24,106 nt of DNA. Origin: an uncultured Micromonospora sp. Its GTDB lineage: Bacteria > Actinomycetota > Actinomycetes > Mycobacteriales > Micromonosporaceae. The translations under genes and the position numbers were made by a program. Location of the stretch: positions 1 through 24,106 of the forward strand of contig CALGAM010000205.1 in assembly GCA_937951935.1 (NCBI GenBank), read 5' to 3'. Positions 7,657-14,499 of the stretch are shown here, one piece after another. The notes beneath the pieces were generated by a model. That model had not been told where the DNA came from, did no database searches, and saw only the letters and a program-made list of their open reading frames with translations. Position 1 is the stretch's first letter, and each line of letters begins with the position of its first letter.

Positions 7657-7747
7657 CCGAACTCCCTGCGCTGGCATTACCCAGATCAGGTGTGAGGGTC
7701 TGCGGACCTCGCGTCCGCACTCTCAGCGCTGTGCGCTCCCCTGTCGG
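7657..7747 (-). promoter_or_regulatory. TPP (thiamine pyrophosphate) riboswitch aptamer, THI element
   Basis: Reading the - strand from 7747 the conserved blocks appear in order: CCGA (5' side of P1), AGGGGAGCGC, GCTGAGAGTGCG, ACCCTCACACCTGATCTGGG, TAATGCCAGCGCAGGGA and TCGG (3' side of P1, 7657-7660). CTGAGA and the ACCTGATCTGG...TAATGCCAGCG core are diagnostic of the TPP aptamer; the variable P3 stem GCGGAC/GTCCGC is also seen. Bound TPP is expected to switch off ykoE-ykoD-ykoC when thiamine is sufficient. Confidence 0.97.
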
Positions 7748-7766
7748 ATGTGGAGTTGTTTCGGGA

Positions 7767-7794
7767 ACGTTAGCACCGCACGAACATCGGGCAA
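7767..7794 (-). promoter_or_regulatory. Putative promoter of the riboswitch/ykoEDC transcript
   Basis: On the - strand TTGCCC (7794-7789), a 16-nt spacer and TAACGT (7772-7767) form a -35/-10 pair; the -10 fits TAnnnT. The transcript would begin near 7760, a dozen bases before the aptamer, which is where it must start. Confidence 0.55.
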
Positions 7795-7804
7795 CAGCCA
7801 CGGT

Positions 7805-7810
7805 TAGGCT
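7805..7810 (+). promoter_or_regulatory. Possible -10 element of a leaderless transcript
   Basis: TAGGCT (TAnnnT) ends 6 nt before ATG 7817, the spacing seen for leaderless genes in actinobacteria. No convincing -35 is seen. It is divergent from the riboswitch promoter. Confidence 0.35.
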
Positions 7811-7816
7811 TCGGTC

Positions 7817-7981
7817 ATGTGGATCACCGTCCGGGACCTGGTCCGCGGCCTCGTGACCGGCAGTCCCGCCCCGGGCCGGGCGGCCCTGCCGTCGCACCAC
7901 GCCTCCCGGCGCGGCGTCACGTGGGCCGCGGCACCCGCGGTGGGCCGGACGGATCACCCGAGGGGATCGGAGGACAGGTGA
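7817..7981 (+). CDS. Possible small leader ORF (54 aa) ahead of the SIS gene
   Basis: ATG 7817 opens 54 codons (MWITVRDLVRGLVTG...) ending at TGA 7979-7981, which overlaps the GTG start of the SIS gene as GTGA. A TAnnnT motif 6 nt upstream would make the transcript start at or near the ATG (leaderless). If translated, its ribosomes would end exactly at the SIS start. The composition (Pro/Arg/Ala-rich) does not resemble any family I know, and ORFs of this length are common by chance in GC-rich DNA, so it may simply be the 5' leader. Confidence 0.3.
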   Translation: MWITVRDLVRGLVTGSPAPGRAALPSHHASRRGVTWAAAPAVGRTDHPRGSEDR

Positions 7982-8727
7982 CACCGCGCGCCGAGGACTA
8001 CCTGCAGGTCGTGACCGCGACGATGGCCCGGGTGGCGGCGAGCCAGCGGGATGCTGTCGCGCGGGCCGCCGACCTGATCACCGCCGCGCTCCGGGCCGGC
8101 GGCGTGGTGCACGCGTTCGGCACCGGCCACTCCGAGGCGCTCGCGATGGAGATCGCCGGCCGGGCGGGCGGACTGGTCCCGACGAACCGGATCGCCCTGC
8201 GCGACCTCGTGCTGTACGGCGGGGAACCGGCAGACATCCTGGGCCCGACCCTGGAACGCGACCCGACGGTGGCCCGGCGGCTGCTGGACCTGGCGCCGGT
8301 GCGGGAGCCCGACATCTTCGTGATCGCCTCGAACTCCGGGGTCAACGGCGCCATCGTCGAGTTCGCCACGCTGGTCAAGGACCGCGGGCACGCGCTGATC
8401 GCGATCACCTCGGCGGAGCACTCGGCCGGGATGGCGTCCCGGCACCCCTCGGGGCGCAAACTGGGTGACCTGGCCGACGTGGTGCTCGACAACGGTGCCC
8501 CGTTCGGTGACGCGGCCCTGCCGCTGCCCGGCGGCGGCGCCGTCGGGGCAGTCTCGTCGATCACCGCCGCCCTGCTCGCCCAACAGATCACCGTCGAGGT
8601 GGTGGCCCGGCTGATCGACGCGGGTGAGACCCCTCCGGTCTACCTCTCCGCCAACATCCCCGCCGGGGACGAACACAACAGGGAGCTGGAGGCGCGCTAC
8701 GCCGGCCGGATCCGGCGGGGGGCCTGA
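7978..8727 (+). CDS. SIS-domain sugar-phosphate-binding protein (UPF0309-like)
   Basis: 249 residues from GTG 7978, preceded by GGAGG 4 nt upstream; the same frame is open further upstream but that part has no family character. One SIS (sugar isomerase) domain is visible: HAFGTGHSEALAMEIAGRAG in the first strand-loop-helix, FVIASNSGVNGAIVEFA as the second phosphate-binding loop, and VSSITAALLAQQITVEVVAR near the end. Proteins of this length and pattern are listed as UPF0309 and are related to MurQ and phosphosugar isomerases. They bind phosphosugars; the reaction is not established to my knowledge. A DUF6328-like gene follows after 180 bp on the same strand. It is divergent from the thiamine transporter, so co-regulation by thiamine is possible but not shown. 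Confidence 0.85.
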   Translation: MTPRAEDYLQVVTATMARVAASQRDAVARAADLITAALRAGGVVHAFGTGHSEALAMEIAGRAGGLVPTNRIALRDLVLYGGEPADILGPTLERDPTVARRLLDLAPVREPDIFVIASNSGVNGAIVEFATLVKDRGHALIAITSAEHSAGMASRHPSGRKLGDLADVVLDNGAPFGDAALPLPGGGAVGAVSSITAALLAQQITVEVVARLIDAGETPPVYLSANIPAGDEHNRELEARYAGRIRRGA

Positions 8728-8907
8728 GAGCGCCGGGGCGGGCACGGGCCGCCCGCGCGACACCGCCGAGGCCGCCGGAGAACGGCCGCCGGCCTCCGGT
8801 GCCTTCCGCCCGGCAGCAGGAGCCACGAACCGGACACGCGTTTCGGCCGTGTCGGCGCGGGGCACACCAGCGGCTGACGGCCCTGGGCACGGCACCGGAG
8901 GTGGCGG

Positions 8908-9420
8908 GTGAGCACGGAGACCGACACGCAGCGCTGGCGGCGCAACTTCGCCGACCTGCTCCAGGAACTGCGGGTGGCCCAGACCGGGGTCCAGATTCTC
9001 TTCGCCTTCCTGCTCATCCTGCCGTTCAGCGCCGGATTTCCCCGGACCACCCCGTTTCAGCGGGGCACGTATCTCGTCGCCCTGCTCGCCGCCGCGGCGG
9101 CCACCGCGTTGATCATTTCCCCGGTCGCCTTTCACCAGGCGCTGTTCCGGCGCGGGCGTAAGCCGGAGCTGGTGCGGTTCGCCCACGCCACCGCGTCCGG
9201 GGGCCTGGCGTTCACGGTGATCGCGGTGGTCAGTTCCGTGCTGCTGATCACCGATTTCCTCCTGCCGCGACCGGTGGCGCTCCTGCTCGGCGCGCTGACC
9301 GGGGCATGGTTCGTGATCTTCTGGGGCGGGCTGCCGTTCCTGCGGCGCCACCGGGGCGACACCGAGGACGACGACGGTGACGACGAGTCGGTGGGTCGGG
9401 CCGGAGGCGTGACGGCCTGA
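8908..9420 (+). CDS. Small integral membrane protein, DUF6328-like
   Basis: 170 residues from GTG 8908 with GGAGG 6 nt upstream. The N-terminal cytosolic helix (RWRRNFADLLQELRVAQTGV) is followed by four predicted membrane segments (about 25-45, 52-75, 93-113, 117-138) and an acidic tail with DTEDDDGDDES. The N-terminal pattern L-x-x-E-L-R-V-x-Q-T-G-V-Q-I-L-F-A-F-L is what I associate with the actinobacterial DUF6328 family, whose function is unknown. No transport or catalytic motif is seen. The gene may be co-transcribed with the SIS gene 180 bp upstream. Confidence 0.75.
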   Translation: MSTETDTQRWRRNFADLLQELRVAQTGVQILFAFLLILPFSAGFPRTTPFQRGTYLVALLAAAAATALIISPVAFHQALFRRGRKPELVRFAHATASGGLAFTVIAVVSSVLLITDFLLPRPVALLLGALTGAWFVIFWGGLPFLRRHRGDTEDDDGDDESVGRAGGVTA

Positions 9421-9503
9421 TCGGTCGCGCCCGGGTCGTGACCTGCCGGGATCCACCCGGAGCGGGCATTCACGCGAGGCACGTTCACTACGCTCCGCGC
9501 TCC

Positions 9504-9517
9504 ATACTGGACAGTAT
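9504..9517. promoter_or_regulatory. Palindromic operator candidate ATACTG-GA-CAGTAT
   Basis: Perfect 6-2-6 inverted repeat, AT-rich in a GC-rich genome, directly abutting the -35 hexamer of the putative sigma-operon promoter. The position fits a repressor or class II activator site. An 11-bp relative, CATACTGTATG, lies at 14359-14369. Confidence 0.5.
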
Positions 9518-9547
9518 TTGCGTTCGTACGATCTGGCTTTCTACATT
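9518..9547 (+). promoter_or_regulatory. Putative promoter of the ECF sigma/PAS-GGDEF-EAL operon
   Basis: TTGCGT (9518-9523), an 18-nt spacer and TACATT (9542-9547; fits TAnnnT). Transcription would start near 9554, leaving a leader of about 235 nt before the sigma start. It does not look like an ECF-type (GGAAC/CGTC) promoter, so autoregulation is not indicated. Confidence 0.45.
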
Positions 9548-9687
9548 GACCGATTATGCGATGTGCCCCAGCTAGGCGACGTGCACTCGATCATGGGAAA
9601 CCTTGGTTCCGCGCGTCGCCCACCACGTCGTCGTCACCGACCGAGAGTTATACAGGGAACGGCAGGCACACGAGGCGAGAGGCGAAG

Positions 9688-9792
9688 ATGAGTCACCTTC
9701 AGGGGGGGTTGCGGGCCGGGTGCCCGGCGGCGGCTGTGGTGAGTCGGAACGGGGAGACAGGGCGCGGACTCGACAGAGGTACGACGGCGTGA
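9688..9792 (+). CDS. Possible 34-aa leader ORF ahead of the sigma gene
   Basis: ATG 9688 is preceded by AGAGG at 5-nt spacing and opens 34 codons (MSHLQGGLRAGCPAAAVV...). Its stop TGA 9790-9792 overlaps the proposed sigma start as GTGA, so it could couple translation to the sigma factor. It has no recognisable domain. It may be a chance ORF. Confidence 0.3.
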   Translation: MSHLQGGLRAGCPAAAVVSRNGETGRGLDRGTTA

Positions 9793-10409
9793 GCAGCGGC
9801 GACAAGGCAGTGGCGCGGACCGACTCCGGCGCTCGGTGGGGGGACCGGGGACAGGTGGAGTCGGACGCGGGCTTCGAGGAGTTCTGCCAGCAGAACTTCG
9901 TCCTGGTCGAGCGGTTCCTGCTCAACCAGTGCCCGGACCACGGGCTGGTCGAGGACGCCGTCCAGGAGGCGTTCGTCACCGCTCGGGCGCGGTGGGAACA
10001 GATCCGCGGCTACGAGAAGCCGCTGGCCTGGGTGTACCAGATCGCCCGCCACCGCCTGGCGGTGGCTCGCCGCCGGGGCCGGCCGCAGGCGGCACCCGGC
10101 CCGGACGAGCAGCCCGGCGGGGTCGCCGCGCCGGTCCGGCAGTTCGGCGCGCCGGGCGGCGGAACCGGCGGGCCGATGACCCCCGCAACCGCCCGCGAGC
10201 TGCTCCAGGGCTGGCTACGGCAGTTGCCGCCACGCCAGGCCGAGGTCTTCACCCTGGCGCTGGACGGATGGTCCGACCACGAGATCGCCAGGGTGCTCGG
10301 CATCGCGTACCACACGGCGCGCACGTACCGGCAGGAGGCCCGCCGCCGGCTGGGTGACCTCGCGCGACGGGACGGGGTCGAGCCGGGCAGCGGGTGGGGA
10401 CGGGAATGA
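9789..10409 (+). CDS. ECF-type RNA polymerase sigma factor
   Basis: 206 residues from GTG 9789 (AGAGGT upstream). The frame is open back to 9603, and GTG 9855 is another possible start; both domains are included in every case. Sigma region 2 spans about 28-95 (FEEFCQQNFVLVERFL, VEDAVQEAFVTARARWEQI, YEKPLAWVYQIARHRLAV). Region 4 spans about 140-195 (LPPRQAEVFTLALDGWSDHE, IARVLGIAYHTARTYRQEAR). A Gly/Pro-rich linker joins them. It should direct RNA polymerase to a small regulon. No classical anti-sigma gene is adjacent. Instead its stop overlaps, as ATGA, the start of a PAS-GGDEF-EAL protein, so the two are made together and may act on one another. Confidence 0.9.
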   Translation: MSSGDKAVARTDSGARWGDRGQVESDAGFEEFCQQNFVLVERFLLNQCPDHGLVEDAVQEAFVTARARWEQIRGYEKPLAWVYQIARHRLAVARRRGRPQAAPGPDEQPGGVAAPVRQFGAPGGGTGGPMTPATARELLQGWLRQLPPRQAEVFTLALDGWSDHEIARVLGIAYHTARTYRQEARRRLGDLARRDGVEPGSGWGRE

Positions 10410-12373
10410 CCCTCGAGGAGCTGCTCGCCCTGGCCGGTGACCGTGGCCTGAGCGAGCTGGAACGGGCACGTGCCCGCCGGGCGGCGCGGCGGGTCGAGCA
10501 GGAGTACCAGCGTGCCGTCTCCGAGGGCCGCGACGTGAGCAGCGACGTCGACGTACGTGACCCGTTGGCGGGAGAGATCGACGAGGCGGCCCGCATCAGC
10601 CGGGCGGCCCAGCTGGCCCAGCTGGGAACGCTGCGGTGGAACAGGGACAGCGGCGAGCTGCGCTGGTCCGACGAGATGTCGCTGATCTTCGGCTATCCGC
10701 CCGGCACCGTACGGCCGTCGGTCGAACTCCTGACCCGGCTGGTGCACCCGGACGACGTGGCCGAGGTCCGCCGGACCATCGAGTCCGCCTGGCGGGCGGA
10801 GGCGGCCCGGGAGACGACCTTCCGGGTGATCCGACCGGACAACGTGATCCGTTACCTGCACTGCCTCATCGAGATCGTCGTCGACCGCAACGAGCGGCCC
10901 TGCGGCATCGTCGCCACCGGCCAGGACGTCACCGACGCGGAGCTGGCCCGGCAGGAGCGGGCCCGGCTGTCCCGGCGTCGCCAGACCCTGCCGGCCGGGC
11001 ACGCCGGACGGGAGCCGGTCGACGAACTGCTCGACCGGCCCCGGTTCGTCGACGAGATCGACGCCGCCCGGCGTGACGGGTCCGGTGTCCTCCTGGTGGT
11101 GGCGGTCGAGTCGGCCGGTTCGGATCCGGCCGCGTCGATCGTGGACGGTTTCGACGACGGTGAACTGACCAGCCGCCTCGGTGGCATCAGCACCACCGGC
11201 CACGTCGGCGGCGGCGCCGAGGACCACGACCTGCTGGTGGCCGCCGTCGGCACGGTGGTGCGCCGGGCCGTGCGGCACTCGGACGTCTGCGGCGTCACCG
11301 CACCCGGCGAGTTCGGTGTCCTGTTGCACCGGACCACCCTCAACGCGGCCCGGGTGATCGCCGAGACGATCGTCGCGGGCATCCGTCGCCAGCCGTTCGT
11401 GCTCGGCCGGGCCCGGCTCCGCCTCGACGCCTGGGCAGGGCTGGTCCGGTACCCCGGCCGGGACGGCCGGCGTGGTGCCGACCTGCTGCTCGACGCCGAG
11501 ACGGCGTGGCGGCAGGCCCGGGCGGGGAATCTCCGCTGTGCCGTGTTGGGCGAGCCGGTCGGCACCGCGAGGCGACCGGTGGGCCGATCGGGCCAGGCCC
11601 GGGAGCGGGATACGGGGCGCGTCGTCACCCTGGACGCCCAGCCGATCCTCGACCTGCGGGTCAACCAGATCACCCGGCAGGAGATCCTGCCCCGGCTGGT
11701 CGACGGCGGGGGACCGCATCCCGACGCCGGCGCGCCGGAGGACACGGAGCGGGGGGACGAGCTGATCGACCGGTGGGTCATCGACCACATCGTCGAACTG
11801 GTCGCCCGAGGCGCCCGTACCTCGCACTACCAGGTGAACCTCTCCGGTCGGTTCCTCGCCGACCCTGATCTGCTGGAACACCTGCAGCACCGGCTCTGGG
11901 AGTACGACGTCGACCCGGCCCAGCTCACCTTCGAGATCACCGAGACCGTGTTGGCCAGCAACCCGACCGAGGTGGTGAACTTCGCGTACACCCTCCGACA
12001 GCTCGGCTGCCACCTCGCACTCGACGACTTCGGCTCCGGACCGGCTCCGCTCAGCCACCTCACCTACCTCCCGCTGGATCTGGTGAAGATCGATGGTGGG
12101 TTCATCGCCGGGCTTCCCTCGTCCCGACCGAATCAGCTCGTGGTGCGCTCGTACGTGGAGATCTGCCGTGAACTCGGCATCCGGACCGCGGCCGGGCACG
12201 TCCGCGACGCCACCACCCTCGACCTGCTGCGCGAGTACGGGATGGACTTCGCGCAGGGATCCCTGATCGGCCGGCCGGAGCCCGTCACCGGTCCGCACCG
12301 CTCGGCGTCGGCGCCGACCGCGCGGGCGCCGCGTCCCCGACCGACGGCACGCCCGTCGGTAGCCCTGGGCTGA
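10406..12373 (+). CDS. PAS-GGDEF-EAL protein with degenerate active sites, probable c-di-GMP receptor
   Basis: 655 residues from ATG 10406 (ATGA overlap with the sigma gene; GGGGACGGGA upstream). Domains: a charged helical N-terminus (1-60), a PAS fold (about 68-178; LGTLRWNRDSGELRWSDEM, HPDD), a diverged GGDEF domain (about 215-390) and an EAL domain (about 400-640). The GGDEF signature is APGEF (299-303), so cyclase activity is unlikely, yet the inhibitory-site motif RxxD is intact at R290-D293 with the correct 5-residue spacing. In the EAL domain the signature reads EIL (E426). N478, E510, D540-D541, K561 and Q617 are kept, but the Glu of the AEGVE motif, proposed as general base in RocR-type enzymes, is Ala596. 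It therefore looks like a c-di-GMP-binding sensor rather than an enzyme. No membrane segment is seen, so it should be cytosolic. Confidence 0.9.
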   Translation: MTLEELLALAGDRGLSELERARARRAARRVEQEYQRAVSEGRDVSSDVDVRDPLAGEIDEAARISRAAQLAQLGTLRWNRDSGELRWSDEMSLIFGYPPGTVRPSVELLTRLVHPDDVAEVRRTIESAWRAEAARETTFRVIRPDNVIRYLHCLIEIVVDRNERPCGIVATGQDVTDAELARQERARLSRRRQTLPAGHAGREPVDELLDRPRFVDEIDAARRDGSGVLLVVAVESAGSDPAASIVDGFDDGELTSRLGGISTTGHVGGGAEDHDLLVAAVGTVVRRAVRHSDVCGVTAPGEFGVLLHRTTLNAARVIAETIVAGIRRQPFVLGRARLRLDAWAGLVRYPGRDGRRGADLLLDAETAWRQARAGNLRCAVLGEPVGTARRPVGRSGQARERDTGRVVTLDAQPILDLRVNQITRQEILPRLVDGGGPHPDAGAPEDTERGDELIDRWVIDHIVELVARGARTSHYQVNLSGRFLADPDLLEHLQHRLWEYDVDPAQLTFEITETVLASNPTEVVNFAYTLRQLGCHLALDDFGSGPAPLSHLTYLPLDLVKIDGGFIAGLPSSRPNQLVVRSYVEICRELGIRTAAGHVRDATTLDLLREYGMDFAQGSLIGRPEPVTGPHRSASAPTARAPRPRPTARPSVALG

Positions 12374-12440
12374 GGCCACCCTCCGAGCACCGGCAGGTTT
12401 CCACGGTTTCACGACGACCGGACGAAGTGGCGCTCACAGT

Positions 12441-12475
12441 GGTGACGGCCAGGGCCGTTGGGTGGCCGTGTCACC
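12441..12475. terminator. Hairpin between convergent genes, possible U-less terminator
   Basis: GGTGAC-GGCCA (12441-12451) pairs with TGGCC-GT-GTCACC (12463-12475): 11 base pairs with a 2-nt bulge and an 11-nt loop. It lies 68 bp after the EAL gene stop and overlaps the stop of the - strand membrane gene. No U-run follows on either strand. Confidence 0.45.
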
Positions 12476-13085
12476 GGTCGGTGGTGTGGGGTAGCAGGCC
12501 GAGGGCGCGGAGTTCGAGCGTGGCGAGGGCGTCCACGGTGGCGGCGTCGCCCCGGCGCCACGCCGCCGCGACGTTTGGATCGATGGCGACCAGCCGGCGC
12601 AGCGGCTGGGTGGCCAGGGCCCGGAGCGCCAGCAGGTCCCGGCCGGCGGGTGTGGCCCGCAGCGTCCGGGCCGCGGCGGCCCGACGGATCCAGCGCAGCC
12701 GCAGCGGTAGCCAGCCGACGAGCACGACGCCGAGCGGAGGGAGCAGCAGGAGCACCGGGAGTGCCCAGGCCAGGTCGCCGACCAGGGCCTGCTGGTCCCG
12801 GCCGGCGTCGGCCACGGCGCGGGCCGCCGCGGCGGCCCGTTCGAACGGCGCGGTCAACTCGTCGCCGACCACCGGAACCCGGCCGATTCTGTCGCCGGCG
12901 TCCGCGAGGTTGTCGGCCAGCCCGCCGCCGGCTCCCTCCAGCGTCCGCCCGGGTACGGCGAGCCGGCCCACCAGGTCGTGCAGCCACGCCGCGGCCCGGA
13001 TCCACAGCAATACCCAGGCGACGACGAGCAGGTCGGTGAGAACCTGGCGGGTGGCGGTCGGACGGCGATCGGCATAGATCCTCAT
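12471..13085 (-). CDS. Membrane protein of unknown function
   Basis: I do not recognise the family. The start is taken at ATG 13085, giving 204 residues beginning MRIYADRRPTATRQVLTD; ATG 13106 seven codons upstream is equally possible and no strong ribosome site decides. Two membrane segments are clear: about 14-37 (LTDLLVVAWVLLWIRAAAWL) and about 104-127 (ALPVLLLLPPLGVVLVGWLP). Between them is an Ala/Gly-rich segment that would be outside the cell. After the second comes a basic patch and a cytosolic helical domain with LRALATQPLRRLVAIDPN. It stands alone on the - strand, convergent with the EAL gene and 177 bp downstream of the secreted-protein gene, and could be read through from it. Confidence 0.7.
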   Translation of the reverse strand: MRIYADRRPTATRQVLTDLLVVAWVLLWIRAAAWLHDLVGRLAVPGRTLEGAGGGLADNLADAGDRIGRVPVVGDELTAPFERAAAAARAVADAGRDQQALVGDLAWALPVLLLLPPLGVVLVGWLPLRLRWIRRAAAARTLRATPAGRDLLALRALATQPLRRLVAIDPNVAAAWRRGDAATVDALATLELRALGLLPHTTDR

Positions 13086-13262
13086 GCCGCCCCAGCGTGC
13101 CACCATCGATTCCGCGGCACCGGGTCGACAGGTCTGGCCCGCCACGGCGGTGGGCCGGGCGAGCCGGTGTGCGGGCACGGGCGGTGGGCCGGGCGTCCTC
13201 CGGCACCCGGCCCACCGGTTTCCCCCGTGAGTCCCGTGGCTTTGGTCAGGCCCGCGCCTCCG

Positions 13263-14288
13263 TCAGCCCTGCGCGGAGGTGAGGGTGTAGTCGACGCCGC
13301 CGAGGACGAACTTCCGCTGGTCGCCATCCACCGCCGGGCCGAGCTGCACCACCTGGAGCACGGCCGGCTTCTCGACGTACTTCCCGGTGGCGAAGCGCAG
13401 CTTGACGATCGGCCGCTCCTTCGGGTTGATCAGCAGGTCCCTGATCTGTCCCCGGTACGGGTCGAGCTCGACCTCGGTCTCACCGACCCGCCGGATGCCC
13501 TCACCCGGAGCGCCCGCCTTCACCCAGCGTTCGAACAGCACCGGCCCCAGGTCGGCGAAGACCCGGACGCCCTCCGGGACGACGTCGCCCACCGGCCGGA
13601 TGCCCAGGTCGAAGAGGGCCGGCTCCCGGAGCGCGTTCGCGACCGCGAACGGCCGTTCCTGCACTCCGCCGGGACGAGCCGGCACCGTGTTGGCGTTCTT
13701 CCAGGCGATGTTGTTGTTGAACTGCGTGTTGATGTAGGTGGCCGAACCTTCGAACAGCATCGGGTCGGACTGCGACTCCCAGCGGACCAGCAGGCAGAAG
13801 TGCCCGAGGGAGGGAACGTTCGGCCAGGGGATGGAGACCGTCGTCACGCCCGGCATGACCGGGATGCTCTTCGCGCCGATCTCGGTCCAGTGGTCCGGCC
13901 AGACCGCGCTACCACCGGACACGGTGTAGTAGACGCGAACGGTGCCGCTGCTGATGCCCGAGCCGTACGGCCCCGGATTCCGTAGCTTGACGAAAATGTA
14001 GCTCGTCGAGCCGACGACGGGGTTCGTGTGGGTGGTGCATTCGATGGCGTCGGGGCAGATCTTCACGTCCGGGCTGTTGAAGAAGGACGTGTAGAGCGCA
14101 CCGTGCGGCTCGTACCCCACGTCGGACGCGATGTCCTTGATGTAGACGTCGGTCCGGTCGTCCATGGCCACCTTGGCGTCGGCGCCCTGGGCGGCGCCGC
14201 CGAGCGTCACGGCCATCAGCGTCGCCAGCGCGGTGCTGACGAACAGCCGCGCGGCCGAGCGGCGCAGGCGCGGGCCTGTGCTGGTCAT
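13263..14288 (-). CDS. Secreted protein with an Ig-like beta domain
   Basis: 341 residues from ATG 14288, with AAGGGA about 8 nt upstream. A Sec-type signal peptide is evident: basic start (RLRRSAARL), hydrophobic core, and an A-x-A cleavage region near residues 33-38 (AAQGADA). The mature part begins with DDRTDVYIKDIASDVG and continues with NSPDVKICP, HTNPVVGSTSYIFVKLRNPG, VRVYYTVSGG, WTEIG and GHFCLLVRWESQSDP. This pattern recurs in the beta-sandwich modules of secreted actinobacterial and other bacterial proteins, often beside peptidase domains. Four mature cysteines could form disulfides. No catalytic domain is seen in the last 140 residues. It may be an adhesin, an inhibitor or a substrate of the neighbouring exported S8 protease; none is shown. 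An AT-richer intergenic region, unlike its neighbours, lies upstream. Confidence 0.8.
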   Translation of the reverse strand: MTSTGPRLRRSAARLFVSTALATLMAVTLGGAAQGADAKVAMDDRTDVYIKDIASDVGYEPHGALYTSFFNSPDVKICPDAIECTTHTNPVVGSTSYIFVKLRNPGPYGSGISSGTVRVYYTVSGGSAVWPDHWTEIGAKSIPVMPGVTTVSIPWPNVPSLGHFCLLVRWESQSDPMLFEGSATYINTQFNNNIAWKNANTVPARPGGVQERPFAVANALREPALFDLGIRPVGDVVPEGVRVFADLGPVLFERWVKAGAPGEGIRRVGETEVELDPYRGQIRDLLINPKERPIVKLRFATGKYVEKPAVLQVVQLGPAVDGDQRKFVLGGVDYTLTSAQG

Positions 14289-14358
14289 AGGAATTTCCCT
14301 TCGGTGGTGGAAACAGTGGTGCCGGAATGGGGGGGATCACCCTGTTGAATCCGGCAGA

Positions 14359-14369
14359 CATACTGTATG
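14359..14369. promoter_or_regulatory. Short palindrome CATACTGTATG, operator candidate
   Basis: 11-bp odd palindrome about 70 bp upstream of the secreted-protein start. It shares the ATACTG half-site with the palindrome before the sigma operon (9504-9517), though its two halves are closer together. Confidence 0.3.
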
Positions 14370-14471
14370 GCAGTGACCGGAAACAATGAAGACTGCGATT
14401 TATTCGATTGTCGATCGTGCCCGCGTTTGCCGGGGAGGTGGGTATTCGCGGATACGGTGGAATGTGGTGCG

Positions 14472-14499
14472 AAAAAAACGCCGACCATATGTATCAGCG
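14472..14499 (-). terminator. Intrinsic (Rho-independent) terminator of the S8-sigma operon
   Basis: On the - strand, CGCTGAT (14499-14493), loop ACATATG and GTCGGCG (14485-14479) form a 7-bp stem with two G-U pairs, followed directly by seven Ts (14478-14472). It lies about 205 nt after the stop of the 154-aa gene and before the secreted-protein gene, so it would separate the two transcription units. Confidence 0.75.

Larger units (their letters stand above)
9421..9687 (+). other. Intergenic region carrying the promoter of the sigma/c-di-GMP operon
   Basis: This stretch is clearly less GC-rich than its surroundings around 9480-9660. It holds a 14-bp palindrome and a -35/-10 pair (listed separately), plus an imperfect inverted repeat GGAAACC-TT-GGTTCC near 9596-9610. 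I see no RNA gene and no convincing protein gene before 9688. Confidence 0.6.

Noticed and set aside
5431..7695. Very long open frame (754 codons) on the + strand opposite ykoD/ykoE
   Set aside because: Antisense shadow of GC-rich codon bias; Pro/Arg/Gly-rich with no domain, and it runs through the TPP riboswitch.
9596..9610. GGAAAC near the sigma gene as an ECF-type autoregulated promoter
   Set aside because: The nearest CGTC motifs are 12 and about 24 nt away instead of 15-18, so the spacing does not fit.
10010..12412. 800-codon open frame on the - strand opposite the sigma and PAS-GGDEF-EAL genes
   Set aside because: The opposite strand has clear domains and motifs; this frame has none.
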